From NCBI GenBank assembly GCA_034766995.1, contig CM068314.1, positions 27,744,108-27,808,107 of the forward strand: a stretch of 64,000 bases of DNA. Direction: 5' to 3'. The position numbers and the translations under genes are program-made. The notes under the pieces are model-generated. The model saw nothing but the letters and a program-made list of their open reading frames with translations. It did not search any database and had not been told where the DNA came from. This document shows positions 14,397-26,958 of this stretch, one piece after another; position 1 is the stretch's first letter, and each line of letters opens with the position of its first letter. The stretch comes from Acanthacorydalis orientalis (Eukaryota; Arthropoda; Insecta; Megaloptera; Corydalidae).

Positions 14397-16378
14397 ATGG
14401 ATGAAATAGAAATGACAAATGACAAGGTGACTGACGAAATTAAAAATAATTTTACCAAGTTAGCAGACAATACCAAAATTAATGAAACTAATGTTGAAAC
14501 TGCTGTTGAAAAATGGGATATTTGTAAGGAAGAAAAAACATCAGAAACTTCAACAGATACACTAAATGAATCGATCCCTAGTACGAGCGCTTCTTTAGCA
14601 GATGTGTCTACGAATAGTTTGAATGAAGAGAAAACTCCATGTGAAGAATCAAATGCAGCGTCTAATAATCCAAGTTCTCCGGCTCCTTCACTCATTGTGG
14701 GTTTTCCAAAATTAAAGAAAAATATTAGAAATCGTCATTTTAGAAGAAAAAAAATGCGTAATGACAGTTCAAATAGCGATGGTTCTAGTAGTGATGAAGA
14801 AGAGACTTCACCTGCAGACGAAGTAGACAGAAATAACGTTTCTCCCACAAATCGATCCGAAAGAGAAGTTGAAAATAATCGTTTTCAAAATTCTTCTGGA
14901 TCGGATGATATAAGTAACAGTTTATTCAATGATACTGATTCAGCCAACTCTACGCTTGATAGTGTAGAATCAGAAAACACTAATGAACTGTATAAAAAAA
15001 TATGCAATACCGCTGTAAAATATAATTGGTTTGTACTGCCGGAAGTATTGAAACGACAAATGGGATTTAGTGCGAAATTGAATGGTCACTTGTTATTTCA
15101 ACAGCGATATTATGGTTCTTTACATGCTGTTCAGCGTCTAGAATTAATGGAAATGATGGAATATCATGATGGCTGTGTTAACTCTTTAGGTTTTAATCCA
15201 TCAGGATCTTTGCTTGCAAGTGGTTCTGATGATCTACGTGTTGTCATTTGGGATTGGGCTAATGGTAAACGTAAAACATCTTTTGTCACACGTCACAGAA
15301 GTAATGTTTTTCAAAGTAAATTTTTAACATTAAGCTGTGACAGTGAATTACAATTAGTAACTAGTGCCAGAGACGGTCAAGTTTGGATGTGGCAACTTAG
15401 TTCCGAAGGTCTAAGAGGATCTAGAAAGTTAGGACACCATCAAGGACCTTCCCACAAATTAACGCTTTTAAAGGATCAGCCACATATAATTCTCAGTTGT
15501 GGTGAAGATGGTGTAGTTTTTAGTCATGATGTGAGAGAAAATAGAGCAACAAAGTAAGAATTCTTTATTTTATTTCTGAAATATTTATCAGTGTTTTAAC
15601 ATCTTTTTTTAATTTTTGTATAAATTCCCCTTTTTGTATTAACAAAATATATAATTTTAATGTAACAATATGAATGTGGATTGATGCAAATATTTCTTAT
15701 ATAATCTAAAATTATTAACATACTGCGAGTTTCTGAAATGATCATTTAAATCATAAAAAAATAGAATTAAAACAAGCTTATATCTTGTTTACAAAATGGT
15801 TATAAAGGGTATAATACCAGTGGTTTAATAATACAACATATTTCAGATTAGTATCTGTAACCGACAACGAGAAGCGAAAGATACCGCTCTACAGCATACA
15901 CTCCCATCCCTTAAATTCGTATGAATTTGTTGTGAGTGGTCATGATCAAGCTGCACTTGTTTATGATCAGAGAAAGTTATGTAGTGAACAAGCGTCTCTT
16001 AAGAAATTTTATGTGGAAGATGATAAAATGGTTAGTTTGTTTAAAAAGTAGTCAATATTAAATGATAAAAACTCTTCCATGCTATTGAATATATTTATTT
16101 TATCATCTTTATTCTGTTTATTGAATTACCGTAGTTTTATAATTATTTACTTTTATGATATATATTATTGTTAATAGTAATACAGCATGTAAAACAGTTG
16201 TTAAATTCACATCACAATATTCTTGTGTTCAGAAAAAAATGTTCTGTTTTTTTTTTATTCTAGTAATTTTATTATTGACTTATCATTAATATATCTTATA
16301 CATTAATAATAAAATCTATTCAAGTAACTAATATAATGGAATTATGAATATTAATTTTATCATTAAAGTTTATTATTT

Positions 16379-16453
<75 letters not shown>

Positions 16454-17523
16454 TACACACACACGCATATATGCATGTTACTTATATGTAGTCACAGAAA
16501 CAGTAATCCTCTTGCTAGCATAAGATTATAACACTATTAAAAATTACATTTCTTCAAAGGCAATTATAAACTGTTAAAATTCTTTCAAAATACAGGAATC
16601 TTATATACTACATACTTTATTCATGTTCGTACATAATATATACAAACAATAAATAGTCATTATACTTTAATTATTTGTTTATTTTTTTCCATATGCTTTA
16701 GGCTGATCGTCATATAACAGCATCAGTCTATAACTATACTGGTACAGAAATAGTTGTTTCATATAATGATGATGATATATATTTATTTGATACATCAGTA
16801 CCAGGAACAAAATATATTCATTGCTACCAAGGCCATCGAAATGGTGCAACAATCAAGGGCGTTAATTTTTTTGGTCCGCAATCTGAATATGTGATTAGTG
16901 GTTCAGATTGTGGTAATATTTATTTTTGGGACAAAAATAGTGAAGTTATTGTACAGTGGTTACTTGCTGATAAAGGAGTTGTACGTTTTGTTTTTTAGTA
17001 TCATATATTTTTGAAAATATTTATTTACAATTTAATGTGTATATATAAATATATATATATATATAATAGAAACTTAATCTTATAGGTTAATTGTTTGGAA
17101 CCTCATCCAAGTATGCCAATTTTGGCAAGCAGTGGACTTGATTCAGATGTTAAAATTTGGGTACCATCCAAAGAAGAACCAAATCAAATGGAAGGCTTGA
17201 AAAATACAATAACTAGTAATAGACGAATTCGAAATATGGAACGATCATCTGGTAATCATGCAGGAAATAGAGTAATGTGGATGCTATGGAGGGCAATGCA
17301 GGAAGTAAACCAAAATGCAGTAAGTGTTGTGTACATTAATAAGTTTAGGATTTTTTTTTCATAAAGTGAAAAAAAAACATTTCAGCAACCATTCATCGAC
17401 AGTGATGATGATGATGGTGAACATCCAATCAATCCAGAACTAACACCTCCGTCCTCTGATTCTGATTCATCAGATTCCGACAATGCAGATCATGATGGAA
17501 ATGTTGCATGTTTTCCGTCATAG
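14397..17523 (+). CDS. DCAF8: DDB1- and CUL4-associated factor 8, WD-repeat protein (5 exons)
   Basis: DCAF8 (WDR42A) is a substrate receptor of the CUL4-DDB1 ubiquitin ligase. The exons are 14397-15553, 15847-16030, 16702-16980, 17086-17319 and 17386-17523; all phases join, giving 663 residues. Residues 1 to about 200 are acidic, Ser/Asn-rich and probably disordered, with a basic run ([11 protein letters not shown]) inside. WD repeats begin near residue 257 ([14 protein letters not shown], then [15 protein letters not shown]). Later segments such as [38 protein letters not shown] and [17 protein letters not shown] match the family closely. The C-terminus is Asp/Ser-rich (DSDDDDGEH, then [13 protein letters not shown]), as in vertebrate DCAF8. 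It is longer than human DCAF8 (597), mostly in the N-terminal tail. Intron 2 carries a long (TA)n array. Several AATAAA-like signals follow the stop. Confidence 0.95.
16383..16450. repeat. (TA)n microsatellite inside DCAF8 intron 2
   Basis: About 68 bp of uninterrupted TA, followed by gcatacacacacacgcatatatgcat. It is one of only a few long arrays inside the gene cluster. Confidence 0.95.
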
Positions 17524-19383
17524 CTAAATAAATTTGAAATATATGTAAATAGAATTAAAAGTGAGTATTCTAATAAATAGTATAAGTGATTATTATGTAT
17601 ACGTGTATGTATATATATATATATATATATGTATGTTTATTTTTATTTTTCAGGTTAATTTATAAAAAAGAAATTACTGGCATTGTATATTATGAATTAT
17701 AAGTATCCAAATATATTTTCTTGTCTTGTTGTTTTGAAAATGTAAATAAACAATTATGAATTATTAAAACATAACCAACCAATAATTAATATAAAAAAGA
17801 TCTTATATTTGCTTCTAGATCTTAAATGTACCATTTATGTTTATTCTTTCATGTTTTTGCTTATATTATTTTCATTACTTATAAAATTGTTTACAATAGC
17901 ATATAAAATTCATGTTAATATGTTTGTCAAAAATTGTACTTATATTTGTTTTGTTTAATATGAATACCTGTTTCAAATTTTGTTTGATTTTTTTATTTTC
18001 TTTTCTTTTCTTATATAAAAACAAAAAAATGGTGTATGAAACTTTCACGCTTTGGAAGTGAAACTTCTTGTAATTTTTTAAATATCAAAACTTGTTTTTC
18101 GTAATGGGAATAAGTTTTAGGATATTAGGATTACGAGACGGTAATACGGTATATAAATTGAGTAAATATAACGTAATTAAATATTTTAATCTTTATTCAT
18201 CAATCTCCATCGATTCATACTCTAAGAATGAAATTGTTGGCTTTTGTTAACTAAAACTACGCTTCATAAAAATACACTGTATACGTAGTACACTGCAAAA
18301 ACGCTCAGCCTACACTACGTATACGGGACAGTACCCGCTACGTAAGCACGGGACATGTACGGAGTAGAGAGAGTAGAAATGTTTCCTCCTCACTCCATTC
18401 ACGACCTCTTGCTGGGGGAAGCATTTCACTTTTCATCTCACCTGAGCAAATTTACTCTACTGTGGCTATAGAAGTTTCACTTCAAAACTTTTTGTTTTTA
18501 ATATATTCATATATTAAAAAAAATAAATATTTAACCGATTTTAACTGAAGGCAGCAAAATATAACCGAGTAATATAAAAAATAAAATATTGGCATAAAAA
18601 AACGAAACTTAATACTCGTTTTGTTTATTACAAAAAAAAATTGAAAATGGCTCTAGTAATATATAATAAAAAAATACTATCAGTGATATATAGGTGAATA
18701 AATATTCAGAGCAAAATTTTATAAATTTTAACATCGAATTAACATTATATAGAATGCCTTAAGTTATAATTTCTAACAGCTTAATATAGATGTATTAAAA
18801 ATACATGATGGATTTAATAAAATGCTGTCGACTGTGGGTAAATAAATTCTAACTAAATAACTATTTGTTACAAGTTGAGTTTTTTGTATTTAAGTCTAAA
18901 TATATCATAGTAGTAAATGTATTCTTATATATGAAAATATGAGTATTTATATAAGGGAAACTCAATGTTATGTATTATAGGATTGTTAATAAATTATTGA
19001 AAGATCAAAGTAATTTGCAATTACCAATTTGTATCCTTATATTACATAAGCATAAATTGTAATACTAATGATTTACTTGAAATTAAAATGATTTTTGAAA
19101 ACATATTTATTCATACATTATTCCATATAAAACAATACAATTGTATAACTTAAAATTATTTGTCTATGAATAATTTTTGCAAGGAATACATTTTTAAAAC
19201 CATTTGTTAAATTTTTATTACATTAGTTTTAACAAGACATATTAGTCTTGTAATTTTACATTAGAGTTTGCGTTGTAACACACACACACACAAATTAAAA
19301 TATCGCAATTGTTTTCCAGTTTTATACGAACAAAAATAATCACTTTACAATACCAAAATTCTTGTAAATATTTAAGTTATATA
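17524..19383. other. Tail-to-tail intergenic region with candidate MITE
   Basis: This region lies between the 3' ends of DCAF8 (+) and TMEM147 (-). It holds a short (TA)n at 17610-17631, a GC-richer CpG-containing stretch at about 18270-18470 inside a candidate inverted-repeat element (18055-18483), and a short (CA)n near 19280. No coding potential was seen. Confidence 0.6.
18055..18483. mobile_element. Candidate MITE / foldback element with short inverted ends
   Basis: The 13-mer gaagtgaaacttc at 18055-18067 recurs in inverted orientation as gaagtttcacttc at 18471-18483, with partly matching flanks (ttg/ttt outside, ttgta/tata inside). Between them lies a GC-richer stretch unlike the surroundings. 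It includes a perfect 11-bp inverted repeat, gtatacgtagt (18079 + 200 = 18279-18289) with actacgtatac (18314-18324). The 13-mer is itself nearly palindromic, so the pairing may overstate the case. No transposase and no clear target duplication were seen. Confidence 0.35.
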
Positions 19384-20186
19384 TTAATATATACCAATGG
19401 TTTGAGCTAACCCTGCATATATTTGTAGTGTCACTATACCCATACACAAAGTCACTATTGCTTTAATTAATAAACCAACCCAAGGACCAGTCATCAATAT
19501 TTGAACTAAACAATCTAATAACATAGGTTTATACGAACATAAAAGAATCATTGCTGTAACAACAGGCTTTAATGAATTATTTAAATCATGTCGAGACCAC
19601 AGCCATATCAATGTGACTGTTGTAATATGCTGGATAAGAGAAATATTTGATTCGAGGCATTTTTGAATATATCGCCAATCAAATTCAGCACCTCTTGCTC
19701 CCACCCATAATAAAAGAGCTCGTGATAAAATTACTTCAGCAGTTGCCCAACCAATTCCTGCTGTTAAAACTTTACTATGACCTTTTCCAGGTATTCCTGC
19801 TAGAACAACATACATTCCGCAAAGATCTGCTAGGTCCACTGTTGCCTTTAAAAATTCCTAAAAAGATATAATAAATTAAAGATGATTAAAACAAAGTGTT
19901 TTTTAATAACGCACTGCAATAAAATCTGTTCCTTCAGCTGTTTCTGCATCAGGGAAAAACGTAGCCAAAACTAACATTTTTGCAAGTTGTGTAAACATAT
20001 ATATACATCCTGCTTGAATACATTTCCAAAATGCTCCATATTCTGATCTATAATATGCTTTTTTAATTAACCTCAATTTTCATTTTATTTTATTCTAACA
20101 TTTACTTACAGCCCTGAATATTTGTAGGTAAGATAGTAAGGTACATAAATCAATGCAATACAATTTCCGAAATGATACAAAGTCAT
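19384..20186 (-). CDS. TMEM147: Transmembrane protein 147, ER membrane protein (3 exons)
   Basis: TMEM147 is a multi-pass ER membrane protein of the translocon-associated TMEM147-Nicalin-NOMO (PAT/BOS-type) complex, which aids multi-pass protein biogenesis. The minus-strand exons are 20110-20186, 19915-20047 and 19384-19857. Phases join to 227 residues, against 224 in human. Family-wide motifs are present: MTLYHFGNC at the start, [67 protein letters not shown] and SNISLI. Seven hydrophobic segments are evident. The start is fixed by the conserved N-terminus. It is head-to-head with METTL18 across 431 bp. Confidence 0.96.
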
Positions 20187-20617
20187 TTTGAGTTAAAAAT
20201 ATTCTTAATTATACAAATATATATGATCATAAAAATATTTTTTACTGAATAAAAATCATTTAATGTAAATAAGAATTAAATTCTTTCCACTATTAATTTT
20301 TACATAACTGCATTATGTTTTTGACTAAATGATTATTAATTAAATTAAAAATCAGATTATTTTAAGTAACCCTACTTACTACACGTTATTAGGGCATTTC
20401 GTTTTCTTAAATTGACCACTTATGTGTCTAAGATCATACTTGTAGACTCCTTGTTTGTAAATATTGTAGTATTTTATCTATGTTAAATATATTCTTTCTT
20501 AAATTACCAGATAATTTTTTTTTGAAAATTGATTTTAAATAATATGGCCATATTTACATTTGTATAAAAGTGTAATTTTAATTCAAAAATTTACCAATAT
20601 ATTATTAATAATTAAGA
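20187..20617. promoter_or_regulatory. Bidirectional promoter region TMEM147 / METTL18
   Basis: 431 bp separate the two divergent start codons, so both 5' UTRs and core promoters must fit here unless upstream exons exist. The sequence is AT-rich, with a GC-richer centre near 20380-20450 (tacacgttattagggcat and neighbours). No specific factor site can be named. Confidence 0.45.
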
Positions 20618-22079
20618 ATGTTTAAGTTTGATTTTTCATTAGACCCAGAAGAGAAAAAAAGTATTTCAGATGTAAAAAATAGTTCTTGTGAAGAAGGTAC
20701 TCTATCTGTTTAATACCAATAATGATATTTTGTTCAACTATTGTATTTTGTAGATGTAGTAAAAAGTAAAAAACTTGTAAATGAAGACCTACAATGGAAA
20801 TTTTCTGAACAGATATTAATTAGTGATGAATTACTTTCGAAGTATCATACATTTGATAAAAATATAAATGAATATTCTCTGGGAGATGTAAATATTAAAT
20901 GTGTGAATTCTAAATATATTTTTAATCAATTAATGGAAAGCAATAGCGAAATTATTAAACATGTCGAGTCAAATCACTCTGATTTAGTTACTGCTGAGTA
21001 TGAAGGTTAATTGCAATGAATACTTTTAAATATATGTTATTTTTTTAGAAAAATGTTATTTTTAGGAGGTTTAAAAATATGGGAATGTACCCGAGATATG
21101 TTAAATTTTGTTATAAAGAAAGAAAACATAGATTTCACCAATAAGGTTGTTTTAGATTTAGGATGTGGTGCAGGATTATTAGGTATCCTGTTACTATTAA
21201 AAAATGCTATTATTCATTTCCAAGATTATGTGAGTAAAATGGTTGTTTATTTTTGTTATTATTTTTATGAAAATGTTTTTTTTTCAGAATAAAGAAGTAT
21301 TAAACTTTGTTACTATACCTAATATTTTAAATAATAATTTTAATAAAGAGGCAATAAAAAAAAATTGTCGATTTTATTCAGGTGATTGGGGATCATTTTT
21401 AGATTTAACCAATAGTGAAATGGCAAATGAAGATATGAAATATGATTACATTTTTACAGTAGAAACAATTTATAACACTGATAATTATGAAAAACTTTAT
21501 TTAATTTTCAAACATCGGTTAAAAAAAAGTGGAGTAATGTATCCTTTTAAAATGAATGAAGTAGTTGTTGAAATTCTCTAAATGTAAGTTGCAGAAAACA
21601 ACCGTTTTTTATTTTTTTTTTATTAAATGTAAAATATTTTAATCAGAAAAGGAACCTTAAAAATATGTATAATTTTAATACATAATCAGTTAAAACAATA
21701 ATTAATTAAAATTTAACCAAAATTATTTCATTTGACTGTAACCCTTGGATAACATTAATATTTTAAGGACTCTGAATAATTTACAAGTAGTTTTTTTTAA
21801 TTATTTAATAGAGAAATGAAAGTTAATAATTCAGTGTTTTTATTTAGTATAAAATGGGAAAGAAATTTATTGACCAAAAATAATTTGTATATGATTTAAA
21901 AAATATTTCCTAAATTGTAAAATAGATATTTAGCTGCTAAAACACATTATTTTGGAGTGGGTGGCGGTACAAGACAATTTGAAAGTTACCTTAGTAAAGA
22001 TAATATTTTTGTAGTGAATGTTGTATGGACATGCAATGTTGGTATAAATCGAGAAGTTTTAGAAATAAAATTTAAATAA
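20618..22079 (+). CDS. METTL18: Histidine protein methyltransferase METTL18 homolog (5 exons)
   Basis: METTL18 is an SAM-dependent enzyme known in vertebrates and yeast (Hpm1) to methylate a histidine of ribosomal protein uL3. The exons are 20618-20696, 20754-21005, 21066-21229, 21288-21538 and 21926-22079. All phases join, giving 299 residues. The family signature YEGGLKIWECT spans residues 109-119. Motif I of the Rossmann methyltransferase fold, VLDLGCGAGLLG, is at 139-150, followed by IHFQDY at 160-165. Further on come CRFYSGDW, VETIYN and, in the last exon, the hallmark AAKTHYFGVGGG. The donor after exon 4 (aat|gtatcc) was chosen because it restores the conserved GVIYLAAK junction. The N-terminal 100 residues are poorly conserved. 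Confidence 0.94.
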
Positions 22080-22367
22080 TTTTTTGTTTATGTTTCATAC
22101 AATCACAATCTTTTTCAGTGTATTTATTTTTCAATATTTGTAAACTACATTTTCATACATATGAATGACATTATATATAAAACAATCTCTTTAAAAAGTT
22201 AAAATTTCAAAACTCAGGTATACTTACACTTTTAAAACACATGTACATGTGTATATGCTTATACATAAAATTTATTGTTTAATTAGAAATTAATGTCAAC
22301 TAATGGAAGCTCTTGATTTGTCAGTCTGTCATTAATTTGCATGAAAATAATTCATACAAAATATATT
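22080..22367. other. Short convergent 3' intergenic spacer
   Basis: Only 288 bp lie between the stop codons of METTL18 (+) and PNPO (-). The 3' UTRs must be short or overlap, making natural antisense 3' ends possible. No other element was seen. Confidence 0.6.
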
Positions 22368-23708
22368 TTAAGGTGCAAGGCGTTCATAAACCCATCCATC
22401 GATTCCTTCATGTAGTAATACACCATCTGGTTTTTCATTTGGCTTTAATTTTCTAAAACGTATTCGATCGTGCATACGGTCACTTTGGCCTTGCCAGAAT
22501 TCAATTGAATTAGGAATTAACTTATATCCATTCCTGTATAAATATTCAAATTGAAAATTGATTTGTAATTTGAATTGAAATAAAAAATTCTAAAAAAACA
22601 ACTAAGAATATAAACAAAATCTATAATTTTATAAAAATACTAACCAAGTCGCAGGTTTAATAACATCTTTTTGCTCTGGGTATAGTTTCTGCATTTCTTG
22701 ACCTTTGTTGCACAAATACTCTCTGCTAGGAATTGGTGCACTTTGATGACTTGCTAAAGCTCCAATTTGACTGGCATATGGTCTCTGAGAAAAATATTCA
22801 ACACTTTCACTTTCTGGCAATAGTTCTGTAACACCTTCAATACGGATCTGAAAAGAGAACATATGTATTTTTAAGTACAAATAACATACTACTGAACTTA
22901 CAGAGCGATTCAAAGTTGGCCAATAAGCAGTAAGTGCTGCACGTGGATTTTCTTTCTGAAATATTTTTTGATCATTAATATAACAAAGAAGAAAAATCTA
23001 ATAATATTTGATACACACTAATTCTTGCCCTTTTCTGCTTATACTATTTGTAAAAAATTTAAATCCTTGTTTATTTCCATATTCTTTCAAGAGTACAAAA
23101 CGACCAGAAGGAACACCATCCCTATTAAAGTAAATATATAAGGAAGCATTTAGGTTTCCTGAAATCAGTATTTCTTACTTAGTAGCTGTCGAGAGACATA
23201 CAGCATTTGGTTCAATTATAGACTTGTCATTAATTGCTTCTTTCATCCATTTATTAAACTGATTATATGGTTCTTTAACAGATATATCTTTTTCAGTAAA
23301 TGCTTCATTTGAACTTTTATACTTAATTCGTAAACCTAAATTGAAGTAATAGAATTTATCAAAACGGTTATTTGTTAAAAAATAAATATTTGCTGTTTGA
23401 TAAAACTAATAAGTAAAAAAATTCTTAAAAAACAAACTTTCTCAGAAATCTATTTTATAATATAATTAAAGCCACGACACTTAAGATTTTGTGTAGTTGA
23501 AAAGAAAAAAAAGCTCTTCATTATTTATATAAGCAAAATTGAAAACAATTGACTGCTCTTTTTACTTAGCACAAAAAATAATACCTTTCAAATCAATTGT
23601 GCTTTCTGCAGCCATTATTATTGGTGCTTTTATTGATTGTAAACGTATGAAGTGTCGATATACTAAGTAAGTGTTTACAGTCCTTGAAAAATAATTTATA
23701 GTTGCCAT
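22368..23708 (-). CDS. PNPO: Pyridoxine/pyridoxamine 5'-phosphate oxidase (6 exons)
   Basis: PNPO is an FMN-dependent oxidase that converts pyridoxine- or pyridoxamine-5'-phosphate to pyridoxal 5'-phosphate in vitamin B6 salvage. The minus-strand exons are 23585-23708, 23179-23335, 23019-23121, 22902-22955, 22645-22847 and 22368-22533. They give 268 residues, against 261 in human. Core segments include [13 protein letters not shown], the FMN-site region [14 protein letters not shown] (from residue 95), [38 protein letters not shown] (168-182), and the C-terminal [13 protein letters not shown] (226-238) with terminal WVYERLAP. Residues 1-31 (basic, with F/Y/L, no acidic residue) could be a mitochondrial presequence, and Met32 ([11 protein letters not shown]) offers a cytosolic start; that is inference. 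It is head-to-head with SRPRB. Confidence 0.96.
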
Positions 23709-23930
23709 GTGATAAAATCACCTAGGCGAAAGTAAATATTAAACTTGCATAAGTTGTTTTTTTAAATATAAATTGTTTAATTGTACATTTAACCTAACTT
23801 TACAATGAAGTGTAAATAATGTCATCGATACTCTAATATAATTGCATGTTTAATTCAATGATCTGCATTAACCCTATTTTTATGTCATTAGTTACAACGT
23901 GTTCTTTACCGAATATTTACTCATAAAAGA
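23709..23930. promoter_or_regulatory. Bidirectional promoter region PNPO / SRPRB
   Basis: Only 222 bp separate the divergent start codons of PNPO and SRPRB. This is the tightest of the three head-to-head pairs and the best candidate for one shared core promoter. The stretch is AT-rich, with a GC-richer part near 23800-23840 (atgtcatcgatactc) that contains the palindrome atcgat. No TATA element can be assigned. Confidence 0.45.
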
Positions 23931-24869
23931 ATGGATGAGTATACTTCAGATAAAAAATCGCCAGTAGAATCGAATGATGTTAATACAAGTGATTCTGATT
24001 TTACAGGAATAATTATTGCAATTATTATTATATTAGTAACTCTATGTACGTAGTATGTAATTAATGTAAATTGGCTAACCATATGTTATGAAATAAAAAT
24101 AATTTTAGTATTTTTCATCGTATATCAAAGAAAGAGAACTGTTCGTCATGGAATCCTTTTCATGGGATTATGTGATGCAGGGAAAACATTAATATTTTCT
24201 AGATTATTGCATCAGAAGTTTGTTCATACACAAACATCCATAAAGGAAAACATAGGCGAATATAAATGCGATAATGTAAGTAATATTTTTTTTTGTAATT
24301 CTGGTAATATGTTAGCATTTTATATTTTAGAAAAGTCTTCGTATTATTGATATACCAGGCCATGAACGTTTGAGATTAAAATTTTTTGATCAGTATAAGT
24401 CTATCGCAAAGGCACTTGTTTTTGTCATTGATTCAGTGACTTTGCCTAGTGAGTTACGAGATGTTGCAGAATTTATGTACACACTTCTAACAGATAGTGA
24501 TCTATATATTGATAGTATTATGATTTTGTGCAATAAACAGGATCACATGTCGGCAAAAGGAAGTACTCTTATTAAGAACTTACTTGAAAAAGAATTGTAA
24601 GAAATTAAATACTTTAAAAAATATGTATTAGCATTTGAAAAACATTATTTTTTTACAGAAACACATTGCGTGTAACAAAGTCAAGTCAACTTGAGTCCGT
24701 TGGTACAAATAAAGCATCTATTACATTACCAGTAAAAGAAGGAAAAGATTTTGATTTTTCAGTTTTACCTCTAAATGTAGTATTTGCGGAATCAATAGCA
24801 TTCAATAAAGATACAGAAACTGCAGCTGATTTAGTTCAGTTGGAAAAATGGCTCAACTCATTGTTATAA
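23931..24869 (+). CDS. SRPRB: Signal recognition particle receptor subunit beta (4 exons)
   Basis: SRPRB is a membrane-anchored small GTPase that holds the SRP receptor alpha subunit at the ER for co-translational targeting. The exons are 23931-24045, 24109-24275, 24331-24596 and 24659-24869, with joining phases and 252 residues. A single transmembrane anchor lies at about 26-44 (GIIIAIIIILVTLLFFIVY), followed by basic residues (QRKR), giving a cytosolic GTPase domain. The G1 P-loop is GLCDAGKT (58-65), G3 is DIPGHERLR (101-109) and G4 is CNKQD (161-165). The C-terminal VFAESIAFNKD and LEKWLNSLL fit the family. Length and order agree with animal SRPRB. All key nucleotide-binding residues visible are intact. 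Confidence 0.95.
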
Positions 24870-26905
24870 ACTTATTTTTGAATTAAATGTACTATAATGA
24901 CAAATTTATTGTGATTACAAAAAATTTAATTGAAAATTCATATTGAATTTCTTAATTGAATTGTCTTATGTTTTATACTGTTAATAAAGTGCCGAATTAA
25001 TATATGTATTTAATATTTATATTTGTCAAATTAGAAACCTAATATCCAAAATTATAGGCAATGTGGGAGATTTTTGACTTCGGCAGATATTTTAAATGAA
25101 ACTATCAACTTACATTTTACCTTTTCCAAATATCTACTTTTTTATATCAAAAAAATTAAATATGTAAATAAAGTGAATGATATGTGAATTGAGCTGATTC
25201 ACATTTATATCCTTCTAATTAAATATCAGAACATAATTAAGCTATTCATAAAAAATATTTTTGATATGTTATACATTTATTGATATGTATTTGTAATTGT
25301 CAACAAATCTAATACAACATATCAATTTTCAACTAATTTATATATTTTTGAAATAAACAATTTATTAGTGTAAATCAAGTTCAGTTTTATTAAGTATTGA
25401 AAATTTATTTTTTTTAATTTTCAATATTAAATTTTATTTCTGATTATTTTTAGGCATTTTTAAATCTATAATAGTAGTATAAGTGCATAATTATCCTTTT
25501 CTATAATAAGGATTATTTTCATTAGACAGTTTGTACAAGTAAGAACAATAATAAATAAAATATGAAAAAAAAAGCTGAAACTAGAAAGGTAATAAAATTG
25601 TAATGTTTTATATTGTTTCTTTTTTAAATACTGTGAATCCATTTTTTAGTGCAAATATATTTATTTACATAAACAAAATTGATTCACTTGATTAACGTAC
25701 AATAAAAAAGTAATTATGTTATGTTTTTTTTGAATAACATTCTCGTGAAAGTTATTTTTACCGATTAAAAATAATATGATTGCAAGACATTTGTAACTAT
25801 AAAACGAGCAAAAAAAAATAAACTAGTTTTAAAATGATATTTGTATCGAAAACTTATTAAAATATACACATGACTATTGTTTTTGTATTTAATAATAAAA
25901 ATAAGCATAAATATAAAATTCGCAGCTGTAATGATATTTACATTTTTAGCGACCGTTAGAGAACTCTCTAGAGATTTTTATTTTATCGAACTTGGAGGTA
26001 CAATAGAAACACACAATAAGAAAGAAGCTTTAAAAATACCCAATGGAATTGAATTATATTTGTCACTGTTTACGAATTTTTTAATTCTTCATCAAATTTT
26101 TTACGAACATAAAGAGTTGAAAAAAATTGATGCGTCATGAACAAGTCATCAATATGCGGAATGTAGTTCGAATTCCCTTGGTGCCTTTATTCCATCATTG
26201 ATGTTTAGGTTGGGATTGTTAATAAAATATGATATTATACATCCGGTTGTGAAATAATTATGATTGTTATCAGTAATTTCAATCATTAATTATTAATATA
26301 GACGCATAAATAATATTATCTGTTTTTTGTCTTTTGATTATTTAGAACGATAATATATTTATTATTTGCTAGAAGAAATCCATAATCAAACCTCTGTATA
26401 AAATAGGCACCTGAAGTAATGATTCAGCACTTATTGACTATTACTTGTATATCTGATGCCCCTCATTTAATCGAGGTATGTTTGTAATATATCCTAGATA
26501 TGTGATATAGCTATACAATAAACCCCATGTTACAAAACGATTTTAAATTCTGATAAACCGTTAGTTAACAATTGATTACACCGAATAGAATTCATTGCAC
26601 ACGATTCGAATAGTTTGAACATTACAAATTGATTTTTTACAGTTGCATCATTACAAAATTATAAATTGACACCTTCAGGTGTATTCATGCATATTCATTT
26701 TTGTAACCCTTTGAATTACAATAGCGTACTTATTCTATGGAGAGCATATTTCGCATGTCATCATTTATTGTTTGTTTAGACTGACAAAAATCTTCAACAG
26801 ACTCTTTTTAAAATACTCTTTTAACAGACATCTAAATGAAAATTTTTGACATTCACATATTTTAATTTTAAATGCATATATGTTGTTTATAACTTTTATT
26901 GAAAG

Positions 26906-26958
<53 letters not shown>

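Noticed and set aside
17095..17364. Separate small gene starting [10 protein letters not shown]
   Set aside because: It is exon 4 of DCAF8 (17086-17319) read through its donor into the intron.
25877..26140. 87-codon open frame after SRPRB
   Set aside because: It needs a non-ATG start, has no recognisable domain or splice context, and its composition matches random AT-rich DNA.
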